A stretch of DNA of 64,000 nt from Adiantum capillus-veneris (GCA_014529385.2 CM043949.1:113328977-113392976); one strand, 5' to 3'. Positions 38,626 to 49,512 are shown, counted from the stretch's first letter. The notes: generated from the letters alone by a model not told the origin. Translations and numbers: made by a program.

Positions 38626-38688
38626 CCCCCCCCCCCCCTCTCTCTCTCTCACTCGCTCTATTGCACATCCGATCGGTGGTGATGATGG

Positions 38689-38768
<80 letters not shown>

Positions 38769-38810
38769 CTGCACATCTGAATCTTGATGATGGGTTTCTC
38801 TCGCTCTCTC
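38626..38810. repeat. ~108-bp tandem duplication with (C)13 and (CT)n
   Basis: TTGCACATCCGATCGG..GATGATGGGTT at 38,661 is followed by a ~72-bp CT run (38,694-38,765). A second copy (CTGCACATCTGAATC..GATGATGGGTTTCTC) starts at about 38,769. A 13-base C tract lies at 38,626-38,638. Confidence 0.8.
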
Positions 38811-38854
38811 TCCTGCTTATTGACCACTTCACCCCCATCTCATTAGGTAACGAC

Positions 38855-39273
38855 ACCATTTAAAGGAAAGCGTAATGGGCATCTTACATCCAACATTGTT
38901 GAGTTATTGAATGCATGGTTGCTTGAGGCTAGAGATAAGACTATCATATCTATGCTTGATATCATTTGTCACCAACTAACAGTTTGGTTCTACGCACGTG
39001 GAATGGAGGGAAAGAGGGCATGTGAGTCTTTGGTAGATAGAGCACAATTTGCATTGGTTGCAAATGTAGAGCAGAATTGGCGCAAGGTTGGAAATAGTGC
39101 TTGGCAATACCAAATCTTGCCCTCTAGTGATATGGTTTTTGAGATCTTGACAAGTACAATAACATGTGTGGTTGATGTATCTACAAGGTCATGCTCATAT
39201 AATAAGTGGCAAACATTTGAACTTCCATGTGCTCATGTTGTTGTAGCTATTCTTTTCAAGAGAGAGTGTATAA
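38855..39273 (+). pseudogene. MULE transposase C-terminal fragment (SWIM zinc finger)
   Basis: The plus frame reads NIVELLNAWLLEARDKTIISML, then VWFYARG, and ends in a SWIM-type zinc-binding region: CSYNKWQTFELPCAHVVVA. This arrangement (LN-x-W-x-x-x-ARD-K-P-I followed by a SWIM finger) is characteristic of plant Mutator-like (MULE/FAR1-type) transposases, where SWIM follows the catalytic DDE region. The catalytic region is missing upstream, where (CT)n and C tracts begin. At 39,274 the frame runs straight into the gypsy LTR-like sequence, so the gypsy element, or a rearrangement involving it, interrupts it. I could not find the continuation beyond 44.4 kb. Confidence 0.8.
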
Positions 39274-39391
39274 TGGAAATGGACAATGAAAGTTGAGAAT
39301 AGCACAATTAATAGAATTAGAGTGAGCATTTTTGTGAGACTACTTGGGGAAACATAGAGGGTGAACTTAATTAGCGGTAGCAACATAACAA
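39274..39391 (-). repeat. Gypsy 3' LTR remnant
   Basis: Aligns with 44,300-44,412. It abuts the MULE fragment on one side and the pol sequence, without a polypurine tract, on the other, so the LTR is truncated inside the element. Confidence 0.65.
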
Positions 39392-39399
39392 GGGCTGAC

Positions 39400-40939
39400 A
39401 TTACATCTTTAAAGTCAGGGTCAATAGCATACTCATCTATCATAGAAGATAAATCATTGTGAGTTGCTATAGATGCCGCATTAACTTTTGGTCGTTATAA
39501 AATTGCATTAGCCACTTGATTGTGCTTACCAGCAATGTGAGCAATATGAAAAAAACATTACGAAAGAAAATTTGCCCACCTCATTTGTTTGTAGGAAAGC
39601 TTGGTTTGCATCATGAAGTACTAGAGACTTTGGTGGTCTGTTTGTAAAATGAATGGAGTCCCCAATAAATAGTGGTTCCATGTGTCTATGACATGTCAAA
39701 TAGCAAAAATATCTTTCTCATAAATGCCCTAGACCCATTCATCCGTACTGAGGCTTCGGCTCTCATATGCTATGGCATGCCCTTCTTGAAGCAAGACCGC
39801 TCCAAGGCAATCACCACAAGCATCACATTTGACCTGAAATGTCTTTGAGAGATCCGGAAGCATGAGGATTGGTTGAGAGGTAAGCTTCTCTTTGAGCTTG
39901 TCAAAAGAATTTTGCTCCTTAGCAGTCCATGAATACTTAATGTTTTTCTTTGTTAAGTCATGTAATGGTCCTGCTATTTGAGAAATTTTTTCTATGAAGC
40001 GTCTATAGTATGCACACATACCAATAAATCTTCTTAGCTCATGTAGATTCCTTGGATTAGGCCATGCTTTTATTACCTCTAATTCTGATGGATCCTACGG
40101 ATACCATCTTGAGAGATAATATGACCTAAGTATTGAATCTCTTGAATGAAAAATTCGCTTTTCTTTTGGTTGAGAAAAAGCTTGTTCTCCCTCAATGCTT
40201 GAAAAATCACTTGGAGATGTTGCTGGTGTTCCTCCAAAGACTTGGAGTAGATGATGATATCATCAAAGAACACTCCAGTGAACTTGCGATAGGGTTTGAA
40301 TATTTTCTCCATCAAACGATTGAATGTGGCCGGTGCATTGGTCAAGCCAAAAGGCATGACTAGATATTCATAAAGACCAAACGTTGTACAAAACACGGTC
40401 TTTAAGATATCTTCATCCACTATCCTTATTTGGTGATAGCCATTTTTAAGGTCAATCCTACTAAAGTAGGTAGAGCCTTGTAGCTTATCAAACAAAGCTT
40501 CTACCTGAAGCACAGAAAATTTGTTTTTGATAGTGATATGGTTTAGTGCTCGATAGTTCACACACATACAGTATGTACTACCTTTCTTTTGCACTAAAAG
40601 GACTGGAGAACAAAAGGGAAAGGAGCTAGGCCTCAACATCTCTTTGTCTACTAATTCTTGTACTTGCCTCATAATTTCCTCTTGTTGAGCTTGGGAAATT
40701 TGATAAGGAGGCTTGTTAGGCGGTGAGCTTCCTGGTAGGATCTCAATTCGATGGTCATCATGCCCTCGTTTTGGAGGTAAGTCCATAGGGATATCATCAA
40801 TAAAAACATCTTGCAATCCATTTAGAAAAGTAAAAAAGTCTAACTCTTCTTGATTCCTACCATTTTCATTTGATAAATCATTAGCATCATTAATGGATTC
40901 TTTGACAAAAATAATGTACGCAAAAACCGAGCTTTTCAT
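39400..40939 (-). pseudogene. Gypsy pol: reverse transcriptase and RNase H
   Basis: RT (40,939-40,079) has VNYRALNHITIKNKF, STYFSRIDLKNGYHQI, LVMPFGLTNAPATF and the catalytic FFDDIIIYSK. The FFDD form replaces the usual Y/V-x-DD; both Asp remain. After a short frame break, 40,019-39,729 carries the connection and start of RNase H (YYRRFIEKIS, KCDACGDCLGAVLLQ, YESRSLS). The frame then continues with stops to about 39,400: TDHQSL, YKQMRWANFL, HIAGKHNQVANA, DEYAIDPDF. This order is Ty3-gypsy. RT and RNase H would copy the element RNA to DNA; frameshifts and stops make this copy inactive. Confidence 0.9.
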
Positions 40940-41430
40940 GACTTATCAAAAGTCGGTGAATTTACAAGTGGTATAGTATGACCAGACTCATTAGCATCTA
41001 TATACATGCTCTTTCCCCTATAGGTGAAGTAGATTCTCCTCTCAGGGAACTTCATGTTGGCATCCATGCCATTGAACCATGGTGCCCCTAAGATAGCATC
41101 CTCATGTTGAAGACGAGAGATGAAAAATTCTTCTTTGTCGACATAGCTTTGGACATGAAGCCTCAACTTCCCAATCAAGGGAGTAATCGAGGCTTGTTGT
41201 CCCTTGAAAGATGTGTCTGTAGTTACAATATCTCCCATCTTAAAAGCTTGAATGCCCAACTTGGTGGCCAACTCTGTTGATATGAAGTTGTGAGTAGACC
41301 CACGGTCAAACAAGATGAAGGCATCATGTTCCCGTACCTTTCCCCAAGAATAGGAGAGGGATGAGCCTTTGCACAATGAGTATCCTCTTTTGGAGCTCAA
41401 CCATGGAAGCACTAGGAGTGTCATTGCGTA
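40936..41430 (-). pseudogene. Gypsy retropepsin-like protease with altered active site
   Basis: Frame with FILFDRGSTHNFIS, LATKLGI, and DAILGAPWFNGMDANM. The family has D-S/T-G in the first block; here it is D-R-G, which should abolish the aspartic protease. The later ILG-x-x-W block is intact. It lies between gag and RT as expected. Confidence 0.8.
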
Positions 41431-41434
41431 CATT

Positions 41435-42636
41435 TCATTTGGGGCAAGAACGATAACCATGTCCTTGCTCCCCACACTTAAAGCATTTATGGTCTTTATG
41501 AAAGGCCTCTAATTCTTTGGGAGAGAGCTTATTTTTACCTTTGTAAGCTCCTTTCTCCTTAGCCTTGTTGTTGTTGGTGTTGGTGTTGCTTTGGGATGAG
41601 TTTTTAGCATTGCTCTTCCCTTTAGCTTCATTTTGATCCTTGTTTTCCATGGGCTTCAAATTTCTTCTCGCCCTTGTTGGAAATTTATCCTTGAAGAAAC
41701 CATAGTGTGTTGGATGAATTCAATGATAGTGAGAAGCCGTTGTGAGTTGACATACTCGGCCATTTCTTCAAGTAATCCCGCACAAAATTATTGCTTTGTT
41801 TTGGCAAAGTCTATCCTTTGAAAGACTGTAGCTTTGAGATGTAAATCCCAAATCTTGTCTACATATTTGTGGATAGACTCGTTGAAGAGTAGCTTCAAAC
41901 TCTGCCATTCATTAAGCACTTTGTCCTTTGCATCGCTTGCAACGAATTTGTTCATGAGGAAAACTTGTAGAGTTTTCCATGTCTTTGGGGGTCTCACCGT
42001 TGCCACAAAGGCTAGCCCACCATTGACGAGTAGATTTTTGGAAGTGTATAGCTACATGGCGTAGCTTAGAGGAATCCGTGAAGCCCTCGTCTCCAAAGGC
42101 CGCATCAAATTGTTGGATGACGGCCAATACTTTGTCGGTGGCACCAAAGGTGCCATCATAGGTAAGAAAAGAGATACTCTTTCCTCCTTCTTTGAATTTC
42201 TTGAGCTTTTGGGACCATTGCCATGCAAGGTAAGTTTTGCGATGTCCTCTCCTATTGTATTGTCAAGGATAATAACTTTTGCTTTCATCTGAAGAGGAGA
42301 AAGAAGGAGAAGAGAGTGACCTCTTTCTTGCCTTTTTCTTCCTTGTTTCCTCTCTTCCCTTTTGGAGTGACGAGAAGGAGGACTATGGGTTGACCCTTTC
42401 CTCTTGGGAGGAGTTGACGACCGTCTAGACCGCCGTCTTCATGGAGCCACATCTTTAGAGGAACTTAGGGATTCATAACTTTCTTGTTCTTTGGATTCCT
42501 CCTCTCGTATGGGAGAGAGTCTTCTTTTGGGGGTCTCATCAAGAGGCCTTCTAAGCTCTCTCTCCTCTTGGAGAGGAAGGGAAATCCCATAAGCACGAAG
42601 TTGTTGAGTGACTTGGGCTAGGAAGAATCTTGACAT
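41435..42636 (-). pseudogene. Gypsy gag with CCHC zinc knuckle
   Basis: Starts MSRFFLAQVTQQLRAYGISL near 42,636. It then has an Arg/Ser-rich stretch, the retrotransposon gag core (VIQQFDAAFGDEGF, HFQKSTRQWWASL, FVASDAKDKVLNEWQ, ESIHKYVDKIW) and a CCHC knuckle CFKCGEQGHGYRSC (41,435-41,480). It is split over several frames by indels and stops. Gag packages the element RNA. Confidence 0.85.
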
Positions 42637-43040
42637 ATTTCTTTTATGCTTTTTAAGATATCATGTTTGAATTGAACACTTCAAGCCTCTTAGTTATTTA
42701 AGCATGAAAATTGTTTATGCCTCTTAAGAGATCATGTTTGAATTGAACACATCAAGAAACTTAGTCATTTAAGCATAAGAAGCACCTCAAGCTTGGGCGA
42801 GGTCTTTAATGAAGGTAACCCTAAGGTGTTAAGCTCCATTAGGTAGCATTGCTCTTAAAAAAACCATATCTCATTTGTACCCCTTTAACCTTGGCCCTGT
42901 GTTGAGGTAGATCCATAAGCACATGTCTATATTTTAACAATTGTTCCCTATTTTTTCTCTCCCCCCTCCCCCCCCCACATTAAATGATTAGTTCAATATG
43001 AGAAAATCATTTGGGTTAATTAGATATTAGATTTTATGAA
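42620..43040 (-). repeat. Gypsy leader repeat, copy R1
   Basis: Aligns with 44,875-45,247 plus 46,590-46,700 (copy R2), from the first gag codons (ATGTCAAGAT on minus) through TTTGAATTGAACAC, CTTGGCCC.GTGTTGAG and AGATCCATAAG. R2 carries a 1.34-kb insertion that R1 lacks. Confidence 0.8.
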
Positions 43041-43614
43041 ATTATCTCTCTCTTGAAATCATAGTCGTGCTCGACTATGAGGTGGAAGAGATAAAGTCTT
43101 AGTCATTAGTCTACGTTTCTTAGCGGGTAGAGGATCTCTTTTCACCTTATGACATCATTCCAGAATGGATGACTAGTCGATTTGGTGCTTGGGAGAGGTA
43201 GTCACCGCAAGCATGTCTGCTCTTTAGTCCATATCATACTCCCAAAGTAGAGTGACAAATTCTACTTGGTGTTTGAGCGATGTCGTCATCACAAACATGA
43301 TTCTAAATATGCATACTATTTAAATTTGTGCACAAAAGAGGATTAGTCTTATAAGACAAAAACATTGTTCATTTAGAAACCATTTACATTTGCTTACTCT
43401 AGTGTCCTAGGTAGGTCACCTAATAAAAATGTAACCTATCACGTGAGTTCAACAGAAGGGTATTTAAAGTTCTTGAAACTTACAGAAATATATATACAAA
43501 ATGGCATTATTTTTTCAAATTTGAAAAAAACTTACAGATTCTAAAAGAAAAGGGTACATTATATTCTTAACAAAATTCACAGATAAGGGGTTTTACAAAC
43601 ATGTCTTGAACGCA

Positions 43615-43860
43615 CGTGATATGGTAGTTTTACACATAGTGAACCCCCCGACCTCTAGTGTAGCATTGTAAGCATTGACAAGGTTCATACTATCCTTAAG
43701 CTGTATTCCTTGCATCCATCTAGCATCTTCAGAAGAAAAATTTTTGAACTTAATAAGATACCCTCAGATAATCTTACCATGTCGTAGTAGCTTGTCTTCA
43801 TGCTAAAGGATAGCTTCAGGTTGTAGCACCTTCATATGCAAAATCAAAGTTATCAATGTT
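43615..43860 (-). pseudogene. Gypsy pol C-terminus out of order in the leader
   Basis: Minus-strand text reads LHMKVLQPEAIL, stop, HEDKLLRHGKII, stop, GYLIKFKNFSSEDARWMQ, LKDSMNLVNAYN. PE-x-IL...LVKFK-x-x-x-x-EDA-x-W is the chromodomain-like tail following integrase in gypsy pol. Here it lies upstream of gag, between primer-binding site and gag start, so it derives from a different copy or from a recombination event. Confidence 0.75.
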
Positions 43861-44280
43861 CATTCTACTCTCTTGGTTATTGTCACCCATGCTAATTATA
43901 CTTATATGTTTACTTAATTTATTCTTTGTTAATTCAAAACCTTAGTTGCTACTCCTCTTAGCCTTTGAAAATAAGCACTTATTAATCTACACCCACGGCT
44001 CGAATTGGTTAATTATGGAAAGTTGTGGAGTGGGTCTAATATTGCAGAATTGTCGAGGGCTAGCTCCTTTCGGACTTATTATGTCTCAATAATGGTAAAG
44101 CTATAGAAAAGTTTAAAAATACCCAATTATTAAGATCAAATCTCTCGAGGTGTGCACCATATCCAACGTAGTGGGATCAAAAAGACCGATAATAGATCTC
44201 AGTCCCTCTTACCCTAATATAATTAGCAAAATCAACCTACTTAAGTACCTCTCTTCTTAAGCAATAAAAGAGATACCAAA

Positions 44281-44293
44281 TGCTCTGATACCA
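44281..44293 (-). other. Gypsy primer-binding site (initiator tRNA-Met)
   Basis: The minus strand reads TGGTATCAGAGCA, the standard complement of the plant initiator tRNA-Met 3' end. It sits a few bases from the LTR-like sequence starting at 44,300. Confidence 0.85.
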
Positions 44294-44299
44294 ACGTAA

Positions 44300-44412
44300 T
44301 GGAAATGGCCTATGAACTTTGAAAATAACGGAATTAAGAGAATTAGAGTGAGCATTTTTGTGAGACTACTTGGAGAACATAGAGGGTGAACTTAATTGAT
44401 AGTAGCAACATA
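44300..44412 (-). repeat. Gypsy 5' LTR remnant (lower end)
   Basis: Matches 39,274-39,391. The LTR may extend beyond 44,412, but the other copy is truncated there, so its true length cannot be read. A (CT)n array follows at about 44,690-44,728. Confidence 0.6.
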
Positions 44413-44681
44413 AACATGGTACTTAATTAACTTGGCATGAACAATACTTCTGCAAGAAAGAGTATTAGAGAACATGACAATAGTTGAGGACTGGATTTAC
44501 TTGGAGCCAGTCCCCCCTCCAAAAGGCGTTTGTATTATAGATCTCCCATCAAGAGAGACTTGGTACAATACAATCTTGGCACTTTTAACTTCACACAATG
44601 AGTCAGTGTGTGTGTGTGTGTTTGTGGAAGAGTATAACCCCTCTTCTTGCTTGGTCCACCTCTCTCTCCCTCCCCCTCCCT

Positions 44682-44731
<50 letters not shown>

Positions 44732-45250
44732 TTATTTAATTATATCATTTGGACATGTGTTATCTTTTTCCTCTTTGAGAGAAAGAACTTAATTATTTAT
44801 TTTTATGCATCTAAACTCTCATTGGATCCCTTTAAAGCCTATCCAATAGGATTCAAGCACATCATGCGAGGCCAAATGGGAAGGATCTTGACATGTGTCT
44901 TTTATGCTTCTTAAGATATTATGTTTGAATCGAACACTTCAAGCTTCTTAGTCATTTAAGCATAAAAATTGTATTTGGCTCTTGAGAGATCATGTTTGAA
45001 GTGAACACTTCAAGAACCATAGTCATTTAATCATGAGAAGCACCTCAAGTGTGGAAAAGGTTCCCACAAACACCTTAAGCACCTTAGTTAGCAACCACGA
45101 CAAGCACCACATGCTTGGGTAGGATCCCCACCTTAAGGTCAGTCCTAGCTTGCCTAAGGTCAAAGGACTTTTTAACACTAACTTTTGGAGGTTTTTGATG
45201 AAGCTAACCCTAAGGTCGTAAAACTACATTAGGTACCATTGCTATGTTAA

Positions 45251-46589
45251 CACTAGGTTGGTAACCTAACAGGAGATAAAAGTGTCCTTTCAGGGTTTTG
45301 AAAAAAACCTCTAAAACCATAGTAGATCCACTCATTTTGTAAAATCCTTTCATGAGGTTATAGTTCAAGGCCTACTACACATGGAAAAAATAAGAAACTT
45401 GTAAAATTTCTCATCTTTTGGTCACACCAAGCCTCCAAAGTTGATGGACCAGTACATTTTCATCAAAACAGTCATTTCTTACGCTTTGTTGCATAAAAAT
45501 AAGATTAGAGATTTTTGTAGGACTTGAGATAAATTTCCTAGTTAACTTCAATGGGCTCGTGATCATAACATATGATTGCTTCTCACCCACTATTTTTTGT
45601 TTTGCCAAAAGAAATAGGTACAAAAAAGTTGAATTTTTACCATTCTGCAAACCTATCATCAAAGTTTCTATAGCCACGCTCAATACAAACAGTATATGCA
45701 TGTTTTCTTAGTTCCCTATTGTCCTTTAGGTTCATAAGGAGACATGGAGCATGTCAAAATAATAATACATCTCTTACCAAGGGGAATCTTGGGGACAATG
45801 ATGAAGTGCTAAATACAGCAAACATGAAAAAACTGGGTTCAAGATTATGAGTTGTACAATCCCATAGAAACTATTCAATATCTAGCCAAATTTGATCCTT
45901 ATGACTAGATATGGTTACTACCTACAAAATTCATGTAGTTATCACAAGAAACTAGCAATATTGAAAAAGCTATACTTGATATACTAGAATGTTTCGTTTT
46001 CTTCTATAATTGAAAAAATCAACCATCGTTGTCTACTATGAAAAATAGGGTATTAGGTGCCCCAAAACTCAAGGAATATTAGCTTTATGTTACAATATGC
46101 AACATAGAGAATCAAAACTGCATTTGGATATCATGAAAGCCACCAAAAAAATCATAGAAGAGCTAAAATTGGCTAAAAAACATGATTTGACAATTTTTGT
46201 AATTTGGTCATAACTTACAACTTTAACATTAATTTCTCCCTAGAAGCATCAGGACGTGTTGAGGACTACTAAAGATAGTTCTCTAGCATTATAGACCTCA
46301 CAAACATGAATTCTAGAGTGGTATAGTTGCAAAAAGTTGAAAAAAGCCAAAAACAAGACCCGTTTTTTCGCACAGTTTAGGTTGTGAAATGTTGTGCAAG
46401 GACAAGGTTAAAGATGGAATTGATATTCCACAAAAATGTCAAGTTTTTTTCAGCTCATGAGACAGATTTCTAGATAGATAGCACCTCAAAATACATTTTG
46501 AAACTCTTGACATAATTCAAGGAAAATGGTCACTTAACAGGACATAAAAGTGTCCCAGGACATAAAAGTGTCCCATTAGCAACCTAGTG
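45251..46589. mobile_element. TIR DNA transposon-like element, copy B (1,339 bp)
   Basis: Same termini as copy A (CACTAGGTTG...CAACCTAGTG) and the same length except for an 18-bp tandem duplication near its right end (GGACATAAAAGTGTCCCA twice). Both flanks are TTAA (45,247-45,250 and 46,590-46,593). The related unoccupied leader R1 has a single TTAA at the right-hand junction (CTTTAACCTTGG), though R1 and R2 differ by ~25 bp on the left side. Flank reading is ambiguous: TTAA with TIR CACTAG..., or TA with TIR ACACTAG... It contains the 96-codon frame also found in copy A. Confidence 0.8.
45411..45701 (-). CDS. 96-codon frame inside TIR element B, unrecognised
   Basis: Same length, start (MHILFVLSVAIETLM) and stop as the copy A frame. 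No domain recognised. See copy A for why it may be fortuitous. Confidence 0.2.
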   Translation of the reverse strand: MHILFVLSVAIETLMIGLQNGKNSTFLYLFLLAKQKIVGEKQSYVMITSPLKLTRKFISSPTKISNLIFMQQSVRNDCFDENVLVHQLWRLGVTKR

Positions 46590-46700
46590 TTAACCTTGGC
46601 CCGTGTTGAGACAGATCCATAAGTACATGTCTATATTCTAACCCTTGTTCCCGTTTATTCATTTCGGTTGGTTAGATATCAAATTTTATGACAGAGTGCG

Positions 46701-47585
46701 TTCAATCGTATGTACATAAGGCATATACTTTGCAGGCCTATTGTAACACTTCTAGTGGTGTCATAAGTCAAATTGTGGATGCAAGTGAAGATGCTAGTGA
46801 TCAATTGAAACCACGTGCCACATATAGGCCACCACGATTTTCTCTCCAATTTGCTTAATTTAGGACTTGGGGTAGTGTGGGATTTTCATTTTGGGAATTT
46901 CATCAAATTAGAGGGGTATTTTGGTAATTTTTCCTTTTTTTAAAAAAAAGTTATCAATAGGCCCCTATCGCCGACGGTAGAGCGGGGCTATTCACCTCGG
47001 CAATTTTGATTGGCTACAAAAGAGCAAACCAGTTGTCAAGTCCACCATGTAGAGCTCGCCACTCTCCCTCATCTCTACGCGTGCGATACCCTAAGAAGCT
47101 TTTAGCACGCACACAAACCATGGGACCCAAGCAATCAAAGATGCAATTTTGATAAGGCCAATGCCCATGTGTGACAGGACCTAAGGTTGGCATTGCTCTA
47201 TAGGGCTAGGGAAGCCTGCAAGTTTGTAGCACATGGGTGAAGGGTGCACCACGGCAGCCCGCATTCTCTGCACATGTGCGTATTTTTCATTTGCTGATAA
47301 GTTAGGTATTTTCTACCTAACTTACTTTTCATTTGCTGATAACTTAGGTATTTTCTTTGCACATGTGCTTATTTTTCATTTGCTGATAAGTTAGGTATTT
47401 ACAAAAGCAAGCAAAGGAAGAACAATACAAGTTGAAACGCGGCATGCCGAAGCAGCCAAAGAGATTTTAGAAGCTCACAATGGAGAGAATGCAAAGGAAG
47501 CTAGTATCGAAAAATATACTGTTGTCAACATAGGGGGCACAATTTGATGTTGATAATTACAAAAAGTGAGTTTGATTTATCTAAT
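46701..47585. repeat. Non-coding stretch with a triple 30-bp repeat and hairpin
   Basis: TTTTTCATTTGCTGATAA-type units occur at 47,281, 47,325 and 47,370 (45-bp spacing). A perfect 10-bp hairpin (AAGTTAGGTA / TACCTAACTT, 5-base loop) lies at 47,299-47,323, and GCACATGTGC palindromes lie nearby. No gene is recognised. Confidence 0.65.
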
Positions 47586-49030
47586 CTAGTGGTATTGAAT
47601 ACTCATCCCTCTTATGGTGATGCTACTAGCACTCATAGGGTCGTCAGTCTGTACTAGTATGGTGATGACTACCCATTCATCCTTTTGAAGACCAATCCTC
47701 TTGATGTTGTCCCCTATTTCAAGTATCACATTGGTAGTGAGGTGCTTGGACTAGGCTGGCATGGGCACCAAGTTGGTAGAGCCCAAGTACTCTGCACTAT
47801 ATATGGGGGTTGATGCATTAGCTTGTGGAAGATTTAAAAAGACTTGCAAGTGCACGAAAGTATCTTGCGTCACTTCCAAGCCTTGAATGCACAAAGGGAA
47901 TCGTTTCTTTTGCACCTTGCATCCTTGCATATTCGACTTGGCTCCCTTGTGAAACTGGCAAGGGTTCAAAGTTGAGCCATTGATTGTCTCCCTTGTGGGC
48001 CTTCTTGTATTCGATCCCTTACCTTCACCTTGACAAGATTGGCGTTCTCATCAAAGAACAAAAACTCTGCATCAAGGAAGTCTTTGTCTATGGGATTAGT
48101 GCGACGGCCACCTGGAATTGATTTCCACACCTCCCAAAGTCTATCCACATTTGTATGGTGGGCATAGAAGATGGGATCGCGTGCCGCAGTTGTAAAAACA
48201 CCCATGTCTCCTCGTAGTGTTGCTCTCGGATCTCCTGTCCAATAATGGATGCCACCATGTGCATTAAGTTCTAGGGTGCCTCCCAAGGGTGCAGTAGCAG
48301 CTGAGACATTTGAGAAATCCGTTCCTGCACTGCACAACATTATCAAATTTTGCCTCTAAGTTGCAAAATAAGGAACTAATACAGCATTCATAAAATGAGA
48401 GTAACATCATGCTGAGACAAATTATGCTGTTGTCATTAGAGGTATCTAGCTGTAGGCACCACCAATAAACATGTCAGCAGTAGAGGCGGTAACCATGGTT
48501 TGGTACATGACATTCAGATTTTCCTGAATGACTTCAGAAGGGGAGAGAGTAGCAGCGGAACCGATGCGTAGCCGGACAAGGGGTGCTGCTGAAGCGTTCA
48601 GGCCAAGATTGGCGTTCGCTTCACGATTTCGGTCATACAGAGCGGAACCATTCACTGCAAATAAGGGAGGCAAAGAGTTGCCTCCATCTACTTGGTTGTC
48701 CCAATTCCAATAGAGAAGGGCAAAGCTAGGGTCACCAAGAAGGCTACCAAGAATGCGTTCATGAAAGTAGATATACCATCTATGCCATGGAAGGAAGAGC
48801 CAAGAGAAGTGCACTTGCAATGTGATGTTAGTGTCCCTTTGTTTGTAAGCTCCATTGCAAAAGGTACAATGGATGTTTGCTTGCACAGCGAAGCTCAGCG
48901 GGTCGTCGGATGGGAGAGCACGCATGAGCTGGTATGCACGGTTGTATTTCTCTATGTACTTTGCGGATGCCTTGTATGCAGCACGCCGGATCTTTTTCTC
49001 ACGGATCGGATTCCTTGATGTTGTCTTGAT
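47586..49030 (-). pseudogene. PPO: Polyphenol oxidase (tyrosinase family) remnant
   Basis: Plant PPO oxidises mono- and o-diphenols to quinones in plastids or vacuole with a dinuclear copper site. On the minus strand a frame from about 49,030 reads KYIEKYNRAYQLMRALP, then CuA: NIHCTFCNGAY, LQVHFSWLFLPWHRWY, YWNWD. A GT-AG intron fits at 48,459-48,325. The next exon has CuB: NAHGGIHYWTGD and FYAHHTNVDRLW. All six His ligands are present. The frame then breaks near 47,990. Either two frameshifts or a 68-bp GT-AG intron (AAG/GTAAGG ... TTGCCAG) leads into a KFDV-type C-terminal domain (KKRFPLCIQGLEV, FVHLQVFLNL). That domain holds an in-frame TAG at 47,753-47,751 and ends at a natural stop at 47,586. 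The transit peptide and N-terminus are not visible, so it is 5'-truncated and probably a pseudogene. Confidence 0.88.
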
Positions 49031-49453
49031 TTGTAGTACTAGCTAGTAGCGCAAGCCTTCAACGATAGCTAGTATCTTGTGGTGCCGGACTTGGATGCCC
49101 TTTTAACTTGGTAGAAATAGAAGCAATATGGCACACGTCTTTACAAGTCAGGACTAAGTCGCTTCCAGGCACGTGCTCTTGCCACTTGCCATTTCAAAAA
49201 TGCTTCCATTGGCACGTGCTTCCATTGGCACGTGCTCTTGCCACTTGCCGTTTCAAAAATGCCAAAACGCCAAATACTCAGAGATTTGTGTCTTGTCAAA
49301 CTTCGCTGATTTTTGTCAAGGTTAAACCTCCTTGCATGCCTCCACTGAGCGTCTTCGTGAGAAACACCTCTTGCTTAGGGGTGTATGTGCTTGCCCTCTA
49401 AGAGTCCGACCACACTAGCACACCACAATATGAATGTTTTATTTTAAGCCTTG

Positions 49454-49512
<59 letters not shown>

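Larger units (their letters stand above)
39274..44412 (-). mobile_element. Rearranged Ty3-gypsy retrotransposon
   Basis: A ~115-bp sequence (TGGAAATGG... through GAGCATTTTTGTGAGACTACTTGG to GTAGCAACATAA) occurs at both ends (39,274-39,391 and 44,300-44,412) and is taken as LTR remnant. On the minus strand the right copy is followed by a primer-binding site, then a long leader, gag, protease, RT and RNase H. The RNase H tail runs to about 39,395 and joins LTR-like sequence directly: integrase and chromodomain are absent from their normal place. A pol C-terminus instead lies inside the leader (43,615-43,860). I infer deletion plus recombination between related copies. Full LTR length is unknown because the 3' copy is truncated. 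Confidence 0.8.
44875..46700 (-). repeat. Second gypsy leader, copy R2, interrupted by TIR element B
   Basis: Homologous to R1 on both sides of TIR element B. After the first gag codons the homology stops, so the gag-pol of this copy is gone. It shows that two related gypsy copies contributed to this locus. Confidence 0.75.

Noticed and set aside
44474-44914. 146-codon plus frame as the MULE continuation after the gypsy insertion
   Set aside because: The N-terminal EDWIYLEPVPPPKG text is only vaguely reminiscent, the middle is CT/GT microsatellite, and no target-site duplication supports it.
46875-46960. Shared GGGGTATTTTGGTAATTTT-like text here, near 18,900 and near 49,650 as a specific element
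   Set aside because: Too short and too degenerate to delimit; such AT-rich phrases are common in plant intergenic DNA.
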